Of a stretch of DNA of 59,612 bases, positions 1 through 8,662 are shown piece by piece (the first letter of the stretch is position 1; every line of letters begins with the position of its first letter). Position numbers and translations under genes: made by a program. The notes beneath the pieces were generated by a model that was given only the letters and a program-made list of their open reading frames with translations, was not told the origin of the DNA and did not search any database. The DNA comes from an uncultured Sphingomonadales bacterium (GTDB taxonomy: Bacteria > Pseudomonadota > Alphaproteobacteria > Sphingomonadales > Sphingomonadaceae): contig CAILBC010000040.1 of assembly GCA_903832325.1 (NCBI GenBank), positions 1 through 59,612 of the forward strand, in the 5' to 3' direction.

Positions 1-31
1 AGGGTACTCTCGTGGGCGGCCGGCTCCTCAG

Positions 32-56
32 CGAAAACGTCCCCCGGACGTTTTCG
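32..56 (-). terminator. Hairpin downstream of rarD
   Basis: A perfect 11-bp inverted repeat (CGAAAACGTCC at 32-42 and its complement at 46-56) with a 3-nt loop lies just past the rarD stop. The T-rich arm (51-54) is inside the stem and no clean U-tract follows, so this is a terminator candidate only. Together with the GGGGAGCGGGCCGGTGCC-like stretch at 70-87 it could also be a degenerate relative of the palindromic element seen at 34.7 and 59.5 kb. Confidence 0.45.
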
Positions 57-65
57 TGCTCTTCG

Positions 66-1013
66 TCACGGGGAGCGGGCCGGTGCCGCTCCCGCTCCCG
101 CGGCACCGGAAAACAATCCCCGCGTGCGGCGCCAGGTATCCCACACGAACAGCGCGACCGCGGCCCAGATCAGCACGAAACACGCCAGACGCAGCCGGTC
201 GAGCGGTTCGCCCAGGGCGAAAACCCCGACCAGGAACACCAGCGTCGGCGCGGTGAATTGCAGGAAACCCAGCGTCGACAGGGTGAGATTGCGCGCGGCC
301 ACGGCAAACAGGATCAGCGGGATCGCGGTGAGCAGCCCCGATGCCATGATCAGCAACGGTGTGGCCCCGCCCAGCGCCATGGCCGATCCATGCGGCCCGT
401 GGGCGGTGATCCAGGCCCAGCCGACGGCTGCGGGATAAAGCACCATGGTTTCGATGGTCATGCCGGTGATCGCAGTGACCGGGGTCAGCTTGCGCACCAG
501 GCCATAGAGCGCAAATGTCACCGCCAGCGCCAGCGCCGTGCCCAGCATGCCGATCGCGCCGCCCAGCAGCAGCAGGATGCCCAGGGCGGCGATGCCCACC
601 GCGCACCATTGCCGCCAACCGAGCCGTTCTCCCAGAAACACGGTGCCGATCAGCACGTTGATCAGCGGATTGATGTAATAGCCAAGGCTGGTGGCCAGCA
701 CATGGCCGCTGACCACCGCGCTCACATAAATCGTCCAGTTGGTGCTTAGCAGGATTGCGCTCAGCACCAGATACCCCGCCACGCGTGGCCGGCGCAGCGT
801 GGCGTAAAGATCGCCCCAGCCGCGCAGCACGGTCAGAAACACCACACAGACCGGCAGCGTGAACACCACCCGCCAGGCAATCAGTTCCAGCGGCGGCACC
901 GCGCGCAGCGCGTGGAACAGCAGGGGCAGGAACCCCCACAGGGCATAGGCGGCCAGCCCGGCGGGCAGGCCGGGGCCGCGCGGCAGTGCCGGCGCAAGGG
1001 GGCGTGTGGTCAT
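66..1013 (-). CDS. rarD: RarD-type EamA/DMT-superfamily permease
   Basis: Encodes a 315-residue inner-membrane protein with about ten hydrophobic segments arranged as two EamA halves. The N-terminal PxGLxAYALWGFLPLLFHAL region, the YYINPLINVLIG segment and FLQFTAPTLVFLVGVF near the end are typical of the RarD family. Family members are presumed drug/metabolite exporters; the substrate is unknown and cannot be read from sequence. The start is placed at the ATG reading MTTRPLAPALP, because the upstream extension is Arg-rich and non-hydrophobic. The C-terminal tail (GAAGAGAAPARSP) is low-complexity. It stands alone, divergent from the small exported protein at 1193. Confidence 0.9.
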   Translation of the reverse strand: MTTRPLAPALPRGPGLPAGLAAYALWGFLPLLFHALRAVPPLELIAWRVVFTLPVCVVFLTVLRGWGDLYATLRRPRVAGYLVLSAILLSTNWTIYVSAVVSGHVLATSLGYYINPLINVLIGTVFLGERLGWRQWCAVGIAALGILLLLGGAIGMLGTALALAVTFALYGLVRKLTPVTAITGMTIETMVLYPAAVGWAWITAHGPHGSAMALGGATPLLIMASGLLTAIPLILFAVAARNLTLSTLGFLQFTAPTLVFLVGVFALGEPLDRLRLACFVLIWAAVALFVWDTWRRTRGLFSGAAGAGAAPARSP

Positions 1014-1192
1014 TGCCCGGGCCTGTGGCAGGGCAGGGCCGTGCGGATCAAGCCGCAAAGGGCGCCGGTTTGGAAAATTCTCTCGCCCATTCCGATTCCG
1101 TTCATGTTGGACGGCATAAACATGAACCATCGAACGACCCCAAGCATGAATTGGTCAGGCTGAGCCGCTCGATTGGAAAAGGATGTCGTATC

Positions 1193-1531
1193 ATGACCCT
1201 GATGTCGAAAACGGTCTTTGCCCAATCCGCCCGCAAACCCGCTGCGCTGCGTCTGGTGCTGGGCCTTGCGGCGCTTGCCGGCCTGGTCGCTGCGGTTCCG
1301 GCCTCGGCCCATCCCTATGGCGATCGCGGCGATTTCGGCCGTGACCATGGGCGCTTCGAGCGCGGCATGGAGTACGGCCATGGTGGCGGTTATGGCTATG
1401 CTGATCGCGGCGGTTATAATGATCGCGGCAGGGGCTATGACGGCTGGCACGCGTATCGCCCGATGGAACGCCGCGGCCCCATGCGCTGGCACGCCTGGCA
1501 CGAACGCCAGGATCGCGAATGGCGCCGTTGA
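1193..1531 (+). CDS. Small exported Gly/Tyr/Arg-rich protein
   Basis: A 112-residue protein with a signal peptide (Arg/Lys n-region, hydrophobic LVLGLAALAGLVAAV core, ASA cleavage site near residue 40). The mature part is rich in Gly, Tyr, Arg, His and Asp (HPYGDRGDFGRDHGRFERG, then GHGGGYGYADRGGYNDRG) and has no recognised domain. The ATG at 1193 is preceded by a purine-rich GGAAAAGGA stretch; a second ATG lies three codons in. Similar low-complexity exported proteins are common in sphingomonads and often carry unknown periplasmic or envelope roles. Function unknown; the coding call rests on the clean signal peptide. Confidence 0.7.
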   Translation: MTLMSKTVFAQSARKPAALRLVLGLAALAGLVAAVPASAHPYGDRGDFGRDHGRFERGMEYGHGGGYGYADRGGYNDRGRGYDGWHAYRPMERRGPMRWHAWHERQDREWRR

Positions 1532-1589
1532 TGCGGTCTGCCGCCCCGTGCTCACCCACTGTTAACCATTCCCGGGTGACAAGGGCGGC

Positions 1590-1832
1590 ATGACCCTGCG
1601 CCGATCCTGCCGCTGCCTGCCGCTTTTGCTGATTGCTGCCGCATCCGGCGGGTGTGGCAGCACGGCAGAGCCCGAGCGGCCGCCTGCGCCAGACCCGGCA
1701 ATGGCCGCGGCGCTGCAGGCACCGCTGCTGGTCGATCCAGATCTGTCGCAGCACAATGCGCGCAATCTGGCGATCGTGCCCCCTGGCCCGGTGCTGGCGC
1801 CCAACCCGGTGTCCAGTTCCGGGCCAGATTAG
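1590..1832 (+). CDS. Small putative lipoprotein
   Basis: An 80-residue protein beginning with an Arg-rich n-region and a hydrophobic core (LPLLLIAAASGGC), so a lipid-anchored Cys near residue 22 is plausible although the lipobox (SGGC) is not canonical. The rest is Pro/Ala-rich with the phrase LVDPDLSQHNARNLAIVPPGPVLAPNP. No domain recognised. It converges on the astD-like gene, and the two are separated by the 43-bp hairpin repeats at 1843-1956. Function unknown. Confidence 0.6.
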   Translation: MTLRRSCRCLPLLLIAAASGGCGSTAEPERPPAPDPAMAAALQAPLLVDPDLSQHNARNLAIVPPGPVLAPNPVSSSGPD

Positions 1833-1842
1833 GCACCACCCA

Positions 1843-1956
1843 GGCCCACGCCGTTTCCGGCGCGGGCCAAACTATGCATCACTCGGGCCCACGCCGTTTC
1901 CGGCGCGGGCCAATCTATGCATCACCCAGGCCCACGCCGATTCCGGCGCGAGGCTG
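1843..1956. repeat. 43-bp tandem repeat of hairpins at the 3' end of astD
   Basis: Units start at 1843, 1886 and 1929, a period of 43 bp. Each contains GGCCCACGCCG followed within a few bases by a near-complement (CGGCGCGGGCC), so the first two copies form strong hairpins. The last, partial copy is inside the final codons of the astD-like gene, so the array looks like an outward duplication of that 3' end. Placed between convergent genes, it could terminate both. Confidence 0.75.
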
Positions 1957-3345
1957 GTCCATTTCGGCCGACGCCACCGGATAGGCGCAGGAATCGGCGG
2001 TGTAATAGGCCGCCGGGCGATGGTTGCCCGACAGGCCCACCCCGCCCAGCGGCGCGGCGATCGAATGGGCATACGTCGGGCGGTTCCAGTTGATCACCCC
2101 GGCACGCACTTGCGCCCAGAACCGGTTGTATTCCTGCGGGCCACCGCCAACCAGCGCGGCGCACAGGCCAAACCGCGTGGCATTGGCCTCGGCAATCGCG
2201 GCTTCGAAGTCATCGACCACCACCACTTGCAGCAGCGGGCCGAACAGTTCCACATCGGGCCGTTCGCTCATCCGCGTCACGTCGATGATCGCGGGCGACA
2301 GGAACGGGTGCGCTTCGTCCAGCCGCACCAGATGCTTGATCGCGCGCCCGCCGTTTGACAGCAGATAGACAAAGCTTTCGGTCAGGCCATCGGCGGTGGG
2401 GTTGTCGATCACCGGGCCCATGAACGGTGCCGGATCGTCGAATGGTGCGCCCACGATCAACCGGTCGGCAAGCAGGCGCACTTCATCGAGCAGATTGTCG
2501 GCCAGCGATGATTTCACGATCAGCCGCCGCGCCGCGGTGCAGCGCTGTCCGGCCAGCGAAAAGGCCGATTGCACCACCAGTACCGCCGCTTCGGCAATCT
2601 TGGGCGTGTCCCACACCACGATCGGGTTGTTGCCGCCCAGTTCCAGCGCCACCATCTTGCCCGGATCGGCCGCCAGCCGCCGGTTGAGCGCTACCCCGGT
2701 ATGGGCAGCGCCGGTGAACAGCACGCCATTGACCCCGGCGTGCACCGCCAGCGCCTGCCCTTGTTCGGGCCCGCCGACCAGCATCTGCACCACGGTGGCG
2801 GCAATGCCGGCGCGATGCATGCATTGCATCAGCAGTTCGCCCGTTGCCGGGGTGCGCTCCGACGGTTTGAAAATCACCACATTGCCGGCGATCAGCGCGG
2901 GGATGATCTGCGCCGCCGGCACCGAGGCCGGCGCGCTGGCCGGCGAAATCACCGCCATGACCCCGTGCGGTTTGTGGCGCAGCGCGGCCGTGCCCTGCAG
3001 CGCGCTGTCCAGCTTGCGCTGCGCGGTGCGTTCGGCATAGGCGCGCACCGCCGCTTCGACCCGGGCGACAACGTCATCGACTTCGCTGCGCGCTTCCCAC
3101 AGCGGTTTGCCGGTTTCGCGCGCGATCAGCGTGGCCAGCCGGTCGTGTTCGCGGCGCACTTCGTTGGCAAACCGGCGCGCCAGTTCAATCCGCGTAACGT
3201 GGGGCTGCGCCGCCCAGGCCGGCCAGGCGCGCCGCGCGCGCGCCACCAGATCATCGACCTGGCCAATCGGCCCGCGCCACAGTTCGGCGCCGGTGGCCGG
3301 TTCGTGGGAAATTATCTCGTGGGATGCCACGCTTGCCTGTTCCAT
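1915..3345 (-). CDS. astD: AstD-like succinylglutamate-semialdehyde dehydrogenase
   Basis: A 476-residue aldehyde dehydrogenase. The C-terminal GLSGNHRPAAYYTADSCAYPVAS-type block is characteristic of AstD, the fourth step of arginine catabolism by the succinyltransferase pathway (succinylglutamate semialdehyde to succinylglutamate). The general-base Glu (ALELGGNNP) and catalytic Cys (GQRCT) are present. Oddly, the PxNFP oxyanion motif reads SPASAP, so the usual catalytic Asn is replaced by Ser. No other ast gene is nearby; the next gene upstream is selO. The substrate call is therefore from overall similarity only. The 3' end overlaps a tandem repeat array. Confidence 0.8.
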   Translation of the reverse strand: MEQASVASHEIISHEPATGAELWRGPIGQVDDLVARARRAWPAWAAQPHVTRIELARRFANEVRREHDRLATLIARETGKPLWEARSEVDDVVARVEAAVRAYAERTAQRKLDSALQGTAALRHKPHGVMAVISPASAPASVPAAQIIPALIAGNVVIFKPSERTPATGELLMQCMHRAGIAATVVQMLVGGPEQGQALAVHAGVNGVLFTGAAHTGVALNRRLAADPGKMVALELGGNNPIVVWDTPKIAEAAVLVVQSAFSLAGQRCTAARRLIVKSSLADNLLDEVRLLADRLIVGAPFDDPAPFMGPVIDNPTADGLTESFVYLLSNGGRAIKHLVRLDEAHPFLSPAIIDVTRMSERPDVELFGPLLQVVVVDDFEAAIAEANATRFGLCAALVGGGPQEYNRFWAQVRAGVINWNRPTYAHSIAAPLGGVGLSGNHRPAAYYTADSCAYPVASAEMDQPRAGIGVGLGDA

Positions 3346-3426
3346 CCTGTCCGCGGCCTGTCTGCCAGATCGGCCGGATCAATACCATCCCCCCGGGCCG
3401 GCAATCGATTGGGCCAATTTTGCACC

Positions 3427-4884
3427 CTAGCGCGCCGCTTCATCGTCATGGCCTTGATCGTCATGGCCTTGATCGTCATGGCCGTGCCCGGCGGGCGGCA
3501 GGGCCGGCCCGTGCGCCTGCCCCATCCGGCGCACTGCGGCAAGTTTTGCGTGAAACGCATCCCAGTCATCATTTTCGGCGATTCCGGCCCAGATTGCCTC
3601 CACATCTTCGATCAGCATGGTTTGCGGACCAGCGTCGGACCAATAGGCATGATCGCTGATCACCGGTTCATGGTTGGCCAGCGCCGCGGCCAGCGCCCCG
3701 CTGGCGCCGCGCCCGCCGCGATGCGCGAAAAAGAACGCATCGGGCCCCATCTCGCCCGCCACCATGGCCGCTTCGCACGCCGCAATCAGCGCGCTGTCGG
3801 GCTCAAGCCCGCGCGGCACGACCCCCAGCCGCCAGCACCAGCGCCGCGCCATCGCCGCCTGATAAAGCGCGGGAAACCGGCCCAGCGCGGCAATCAGCGG
3901 CGGCGCCTCTTCGACCAGGCGCAAGGCGACGGCAAGCTGGCCGCAATTCCAGTGCAGCGCCTGCGGCTGGCGGCCATAGGCATAGAGCCGCTGGTGATCG
4001 AAATAGGCGGCAGTGAATGCCGGGTCCCAGCGCGGCAGCCAGCGCCACGGGCCATAATCAAAGCTTTCGCCCGTCACGTTCATGTTGTCGGTGTTGAGCA
4101 CGCCGTGGACGAAGCCGGCAACCATCCATTGCGCCGCCAGATCGGCCAGCCGCTCCACCACCTGGTTCAGCAGCCGCGTCGCCGGGCTGGCCTCGGCGAA
4201 ATCCGGGCCAAATTCCGGCCCGGGAAACTGGGCAAGGCAATAGGCGATCAGCGAGTGCATCTCGTCGCGCCGGTCGAGCGCGAGCAGGCGCTGGAAAGTG
4301 CCGATGCGGATATGGCCATGGCTCAGCCGCACCAGCACGGCCGACCGGGTGGGTGATGGTTCATCGCCGCGCCACAGGCTTTCGCCGGTTTCGATCACGC
4401 TGAACGTGCGGCTGGTCGCCACGCCCAGCGCTTCGAGCATTTCGGTGGCCAGCGCCTCGCGCACGGCGCCTTTCAGCGTCAGGCGGCCATCGCCCTGGCG
4501 GCTCCACGGCGTCTGGCCCGAACCTTTGGTGCCCAGATCCATCAACCGGCCCGCGCCATCACGCAGCTGCGCAAACAGGAACCCGCGCCCATCGCCCAGA
4601 TCGGGATTGTACACCTGGAACTGGTGGCCGTGATAGCGCAGCGCCAGCGGCTGCGGCAGATTGCCGGGCAGGGGTTCGAACCGGCCGAAATGCGCGGTCC
4701 ATTGCGCATCGGTCAGCCCGTTCAGCCCCACTTGCGCCGCGGCGCGATCGTTGCGCAGGCGCAGTTGCACCTGCGGAAAATCCGCCGCCGCCACCGGATC
4801 GCCCAGCCAGTCGGCCAGCGCGAGTATGCGCGGATCGGGTTGGTAGGAGGCATCTGCGGGCGGGGGGGCGGGGTGATCGGTCAT
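3427..4884 (-). CDS. selO: SelO/YdiU-family protein AMPylase
   Basis: A 485-residue member of the SelO pseudokinase family, which transfers AMP to Ser/Thr/Tyr of target proteins and is linked to redox stress. Family marks include RYHGHQFQVYNPDLGDGRG, GTKGSGQTPWSRQGDGRLTLKG and HGVLNTDNMNVTGESFDYGP (metal-binding region). The start is the ATG reading MTDHPAPPP; upstream sequence in frame is translated tandem repeat. There is no C-terminal Cys or Sec; the tail is instead a short repeat, HGHDDQGHDDQGHDDEAAR, encoded by 15-bp tandem repeats. It is upstream of and co-oriented with the astD-like gene (82-bp gap). Confidence 0.92.
   Translation of the reverse strand: MTDHPAPPPADASYQPDPRILALADWLGDPVAAADFPQVQLRLRNDRAAAQVGLNGLTDAQWTAHFGRFEPLPGNLPQPLALRYHGHQFQVYNPDLGDGRGFLFAQLRDGAGRLMDLGTKGSGQTPWSRQGDGRLTLKGAVREALATEMLEALGVATSRTFSVIETGESLWRGDEPSPTRSAVLVRLSHGHIRIGTFQRLLALDRRDEMHSLIAYCLAQFPGPEFGPDFAEASPATRLLNQVVERLADLAAQWMVAGFVHGVLNTDNMNVTGESFDYGPWRWLPRWDPAFTAAYFDHQRLYAYGRQPQALHWNCGQLAVALRLVEEAPPLIAALGRFPALYQAAMARRWCWRLGVVPRGLEPDSALIAACEAAMVAGEMGPDAFFFAHRGGRGASGALAAALANHEPVISDHAYWSDAGPQTMLIEDVEAIWAGIAENDDWDAFHAKLAAVRRMGQAHGPALPPAGHGHDDQGHDDQGHDDEAAR
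3445..3486. repeat. 15-bp tandem repeat encoding the SelO tail
   Basis: Two perfect copies of GTCATGGCCTTGATC start at 3445 and 3460, with a partial third at 3475. On the minus strand they encode the HDDQG repeats that end SelO. The copies are identical at DNA level, which suggests a recent expansion. Confidence 0.8.
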
Positions 4885-4927
4885 GCCCCCCGCTTGTGGA
4901 GATTGCGCCGCCCGCGCGCAAGCATTT

Positions 4928-4983
4928 GCCCCAAATCCGCCGGCCCAAATCAACTGGCCCAAATCAACTGGCCCAAATCCGCC
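4928..4983. repeat. 14-bp tandem repeat, four copies
   Basis: Four 14-bp units beginning at 4928, 4942, 4956 and 4970 (two perfect GGCCCAAATCAACT, the outer two diverged) lie between the divergent selO and glycosyltransferase starts. The repeat falls where promoters of one or both genes should be, so a copy-number change could alter spacing. Confidence 0.8.
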
Positions 4984-5048
4984 GGGCAAGTCGTGGCGGT
5001 GGCGCTGGTGGCTTGCGAATTGGCGGTTTTGCCCGCAACAGGGCAGTC

Positions 5049-6239
5049 ATGCCCGCCGAACATCCCGAATCCCTGCCGCCAGGTCCGCGCCTGCCGCATA
5101 TCCTGCATCTGCATTCCACGTTTGCGGCAGGGGGCAAGGAACGCCGCGCGGTGGCGTTGATCAACCGGTTTGGCGCGGGCGTGACGCATTCGATCGTTTC
5201 GGCCATGCCCGGCGAAACCGGCGCGCGCGCGCTGATCGATCCGGCGCTGCGGGTGCATTTCCCGTTCGGCTTTCCCGCGCTGGCCGGGCCGGTGCGGGTG
5301 CGCCGGCTGCAACTGCTGGCGCGGGCGATGCGCGGGTTTGATCTGGTGCTGACGTACAACTGGGGGGCGATGGATGCGGTCATGGCGCATGCGCTGTTTG
5401 CCCCGATGCAGGGCCTGCCGCCGCTGATCCACCACGAAGACGGGTTCAACGCCGATGAGGCGGGCGGGTTGAAATGGCAGCGCAACTGGTATCGCCGCGT
5501 TGCGCTGGCGCGCACGCAGGCGCTGGTCGTGCCGTCGCGGCAGCTCGAATCGATCGCGCTGGGCGCCTGGGCGCAGCCGCCGGCGCGGGTGCATCATATT
5601 GCCAATGGCATCGATACCGCGCGCTATGCGATCGATCCGGCCCGTTTGCGGCCCGATATCCTGCCGCGCGTGATCAAGCGGCCGGGGGAAAAATGGCTGG
5701 GCACGCTGGCCGGCCTGCGCGCGGTGAAAAACCTGCCGCGGCTGGTGCGCGCCTTTGCCGCGATGGGGCCGGAATGGAATCTGGTGATTCTGGGCGAAGG
5801 GCCCGAACGCGGCGCGATTGTCGATGCGGCACTGCAGGCGGGTTGCGCCGATCGCGTGCACCTGCCCGGGCATGTTGCCGATCCGGCCGCGGCGATCGGG
5901 CTGTTCGATCTGTTTGCGCTGTCGTCCGACAGCGAACAGGCGCCGCTGTCGGTGATCGAGGCGATGGCAGCGGGGCTCGCCGTGGTCAGCCCGGCGGTGG
6001 GGGATGTTGCGCAAATGGTCTCGCCCGAAAACGCCGCCTTCATCACGCCGGCGGGTGATGATGCCGCGCTGGGGGCCGCGCTGGCCCGGCTGGGCGGCGA
6101 TGCGGCGCTGCGGGCGGGCATCGGCACGGCCAACCGCGCCCGCGCCCGCGCCGAATTCGACGAGGCGGCGATGGCCGCACGCTATGCCGCGCTTTATGGC
6201 GCCGCGCTGGGCCGGCCCGATTTCCCGGCCATTCGCTGA
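5049..6239 (+). CDS. GT4-family glycosyltransferase
   Basis: A 396-residue GT-B fold glycosyltransferase. The N-terminal HLHSTFAAGGKERRAVALINRF has the Gly-rich acceptor-domain start, and the C-terminal half contains GTLAGLRAVKNLPRLVRAF, VILGEGPER and ALSSDSEQAPLSVIEAMAAGLAVVSPAVGD, the EX7E donor-binding region typical of family 4. It likely moves a sugar from an NDP-sugar onto a polysaccharide or lipid acceptor; the substrate is not predictable. The start is the ATG after the 14-bp repeats, since upstream in-frame sequence translates the repeat. It is a single gene divergent from selO with no other sugar genes nearby. Confidence 0.9.
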   Translation: MPAEHPESLPPGPRLPHILHLHSTFAAGGKERRAVALINRFGAGVTHSIVSAMPGETGARALIDPALRVHFPFGFPALAGPVRVRRLQLLARAMRGFDLVLTYNWGAMDAVMAHALFAPMQGLPPLIHHEDGFNADEAGGLKWQRNWYRRVALARTQALVVPSRQLESIALGAWAQPPARVHHIANGIDTARYAIDPARLRPDILPRVIKRPGEKWLGTLAGLRAVKNLPRLVRAFAAMGPEWNLVILGEGPERGAIVDAALQAGCADRVHLPGHVADPAAAIGLFDLFALSSDSEQAPLSVIEAMAAGLAVVSPAVGDVAQMVSPENAAFITPAGDDAALGAALARLGGDAALRAGIGTANRARARAEFDEAAMAARYAALYGAALGRPDFPAIR

Positions 6240-6364
6240 CTTGCGCGGCTGATCCTGCACAGCTGGCCGCAATGGCCGCGTCATTAAGGTTGAAAAGGCG
6301 TGGGGGTTCGCTAAACCGCCCGATCAAGCTTCCTTCCCGCTTCAAGACCTGAAAGCGCATCCCT

Positions 6365-7132
6365 TTGGCTCTGTTTTCGAACAACGACAAATCCGGCTCC
6401 GGCGGCACCACAAATCGCATTGCCGAACGCCATGCCGCGCAGGAACAGGTGTTTTTGCGCGAAGTCGATGATGCGCTGCGCGAAGACGACGCGCTGCGCC
6501 TGTTCCGCCGCTATGGCCTGGCGCTGGGCGCGGCGATCGGCGTGGGGCTGGCCGGGCTGGCCGGGTGGATGGCCTGGACCGGCCATGTTGCGGCAGAGGC
6601 CGGCCAACACGGCGAAGCAATGACCGTGGCGCTCGATCAGGTGGGCGCGGGGCGCTGGGCGCCGGCGCAATCGAGCCTGGACCAGATCGCAAAAAGTGGC
6701 GGCCCGGGCTATTCCGCATCGGCGCGGCTGATCGAGGCGGGAATCGCGCTTGATCAGAAAAAGCCCGATGATGCCGCGCGGATCTTTGCCGCCGTGGCCG
6801 CCGATCCCAAAGTGCCGCAGCCCTATCGCGATCTGGCCACGGTGCGCGATGTCGCCACGCGGTTTGACAAAATGCCGCCGCAGCAGGTGATCGACCGGCT
6901 GAAGCCGCTGGCCGTGCCGGGCAATGCCTGGTTTGGCAGCGCGGGCGAAATGGTTGGCGTGGCGCAGATGAAGCTGGGCCATTCGGCCGAAGCCGGCGCG
7001 CTGTTTGCCGCGATGGCGCATGACAGCGGCGTGCCCGAAGGGTTGCGCCGCCGCGCGCGGCAATTGGCAACGCAGCTCGGGGTTGATCCCGGGCCCGATC
7101 TTTCGGCCGCCGGCACCTCGCTGGCGCAATAA
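6365..7132 (+). CDS. YfgM-like tetratricopeptide-type membrane protein
   Basis: A 255-residue protein with a cytoplasmic N-terminus, one transmembrane helix (LALGAAIGVGLAGLAGWMAW, about residues 57-78) and a helical repeat region outside. The layout and the position immediately before bamB match the YfgM/DUF2133 family, an ancillary SecYEG-periplasmic chaperone partner in E. coli. No ATG lies near the start of homology; a TTG reading MALFSNNDKSG is used. The 30-bp gap to bamB implies one transcript. Confidence 0.8.
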   Translation: MALFSNNDKSGSGGTTNRIAERHAAQEQVFLREVDDALREDDALRLFRRYGLALGAAIGVGLAGLAGWMAWTGHVAAEAGQHGEAMTVALDQVGAGRWAPAQSSLDQIAKSGGPGYSASARLIEAGIALDQKKPDDAARIFAAVAADPKVPQPYRDLATVRDVATRFDKMPPQQVIDRLKPLAVPGNAWFGSAGEMVGVAQMKLGHSAEAGALFAAMAHDSGVPEGLRRRARQLATQLGVDPGPDLSAAGTSLAQ

Positions 7133-7162
7133 GCCGCATACAGACAGAAGGGACCTGCCACA

Positions 7163-8593
7163 GTGGGTCAGGACACGATCATGCCGGGAACGCGGATGCC
7201 GCATCAGAACACCAATGCCGGGGCCTGCAAGGCCAGCAACCATGGCAGCAACCATGCCCGCAATTCCGGACGCGGCAGGCCGCTGGCGCTTGCCACGCTG
7301 GCGATGATGGCCGTGGCGCTGGCCGCATGCAGCGGGCACAAGGGCAAAGTGAAAACCACGCCAACGCTGGGCAACCGCGTGCCGATCCTGTCGCGCATCG
7401 AAGTCAGCACCAAAGTCGATGACAGCCTGGCGAGCGTTGCGGTCGTGCTGCCCCCGCCCGAAGTGAACACCGATTGGGGCCAGGGCGGCGGCACCGGATC
7501 GAAATCCTATGGTCACCTGGCGCTGGGCGATCATCTGCACAAGCTGTGGACCGCGCAGATTTCCGGATCATCGCCGTTGCGGCGGCTGGCCGCGGCGCCG
7601 GTGCTGGGCGGTGGCAAGCTGTATGTGATGGACACGCTGGGCGTGTTTCGCGCGTTCAATGCCGATACCGGCAAGGAAGTGTGGTCGCTCAGTTTTGACC
7701 TGCCGGCCGAAACGTCGTCGGTGTTTGGCGGCGGCGCCTCGTTCGATGATGGCGTGGTCTATGTTACCACCGGCATTGGCGAAGTGGCGGCGATCGATGC
7801 CGACAAGGGCACGGTGAAATGGCGGGTAAAGCCGCTGGGGCCGCTGCGCGGATCACCCACGGTGGGCTATGGCTCGGTGTTTGTGGTGACGCAGGACAAC
7901 CAGATCGCCGCGCTCGATATTGCCGATGGCAAGACGCAGTGGAACGAATCCGGATCGCTGGCGCAAACCGGCGTGTTTGGCGTGGCGGTTCCGGCAGTGG
8001 GCCAGGGCACGATCGTGGCCGGCTATTCGTCGGGCGAACTCGTGGCCTATCGCTATGAAAACGGGCGGCAGTTGTGGAACGATGCGCTGGCCCGCACGTC
8101 GATTGCCACATCGGTTTCCACGTTGACCGATATCGATGCCGATCCGATCATCGATCATGGCCGGGTCTATGCCCTGGGGCAGGGCGGGCGCATGGCCGCC
8201 TATGAACTGGTTACCGGGCAGCGCGTGTGGGAACTCAATCTGGCGGGCATTTCCACCCCGGCGATTGCCGGCGAATGGATTTTTACGCTGACCGACGAAG
8301 ACAAGCTGCTGTGCATCACCAAAAGCACGGGCAAAGTGCGCTGGTTGTCGCAACTGCCGCGCTGGCATGTCATCAAAAAGAAAAAGGGCGACATTCTGTG
8401 GACCGGCCCGGTGCTGGCCGGAAACCGGCTGTGGGTGGCCAGTTCCGAAGGCGACATTGCCGCCGCCTCGGTCGATGATGGCAAGCTGACCAAAGTGTTC
8501 CACCACGATACCGGCTTTACGCTGGCGCCGGTGGTGGCCAACAACACGCTTTATGTGCTGGATAACGGCGGCCGCGTAACCGCTTATCGCTGA
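7163..8593 (+). CDS. bamB: BamB outer-membrane assembly lipoprotein
   Basis: A 476-residue PQQ-repeat beta-propeller lipoprotein of the BAM complex, which inserts beta-barrel proteins into the outer membrane. A long n-region is followed by a signal core and lipobox ending ALAAC (about residue 56). Propeller strands recur as GGGKLYVMDTLGVFRAFNADTGKEVW, VVYVTTGIGEVAAIDADKGTVKW and similar. The start is a GTG at 7163 with AGAAGGGA upstream; internal ATGs at codons 7 and 12 are alternatives. Follows the YfgM-like gene. The der GTPase gene often found after bamB in this group is not present here. Confidence 0.92.
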   Translation: MGQDTIMPGTRMPHQNTNAGACKASNHGSNHARNSGRGRPLALATLAMMAVALAACSGHKGKVKTTPTLGNRVPILSRIEVSTKVDDSLASVAVVLPPPEVNTDWGQGGGTGSKSYGHLALGDHLHKLWTAQISGSSPLRRLAAAPVLGGGKLYVMDTLGVFRAFNADTGKEVWSLSFDLPAETSSVFGGGASFDDGVVYVTTGIGEVAAIDADKGTVKWRVKPLGPLRGSPTVGYGSVFVVTQDNQIAALDIADGKTQWNESGSLAQTGVFGVAVPAVGQGTIVAGYSSGELVAYRYENGRQLWNDALARTSIATSVSTLTDIDADPIIDHGRVYALGQGGRMAAYELVTGQRVWELNLAGISTPAIAGEWIFTLTDEDKLLCITKSTGKVRWLSQLPRWHVIKKKKGDILWTGPVLAGNRLWVASSEGDIAAASVDDGKLTKVFHHDTGFTLAPVVANNTLYVLDNGGRVTAYR

Positions 8594-8662
8594 TCGCGCG
8601 CCGGGGCGGCCCGGCCGCGGCATGGTTGGCGAATTTTCACCATTTCTTGGGGTCCGGCCGTT

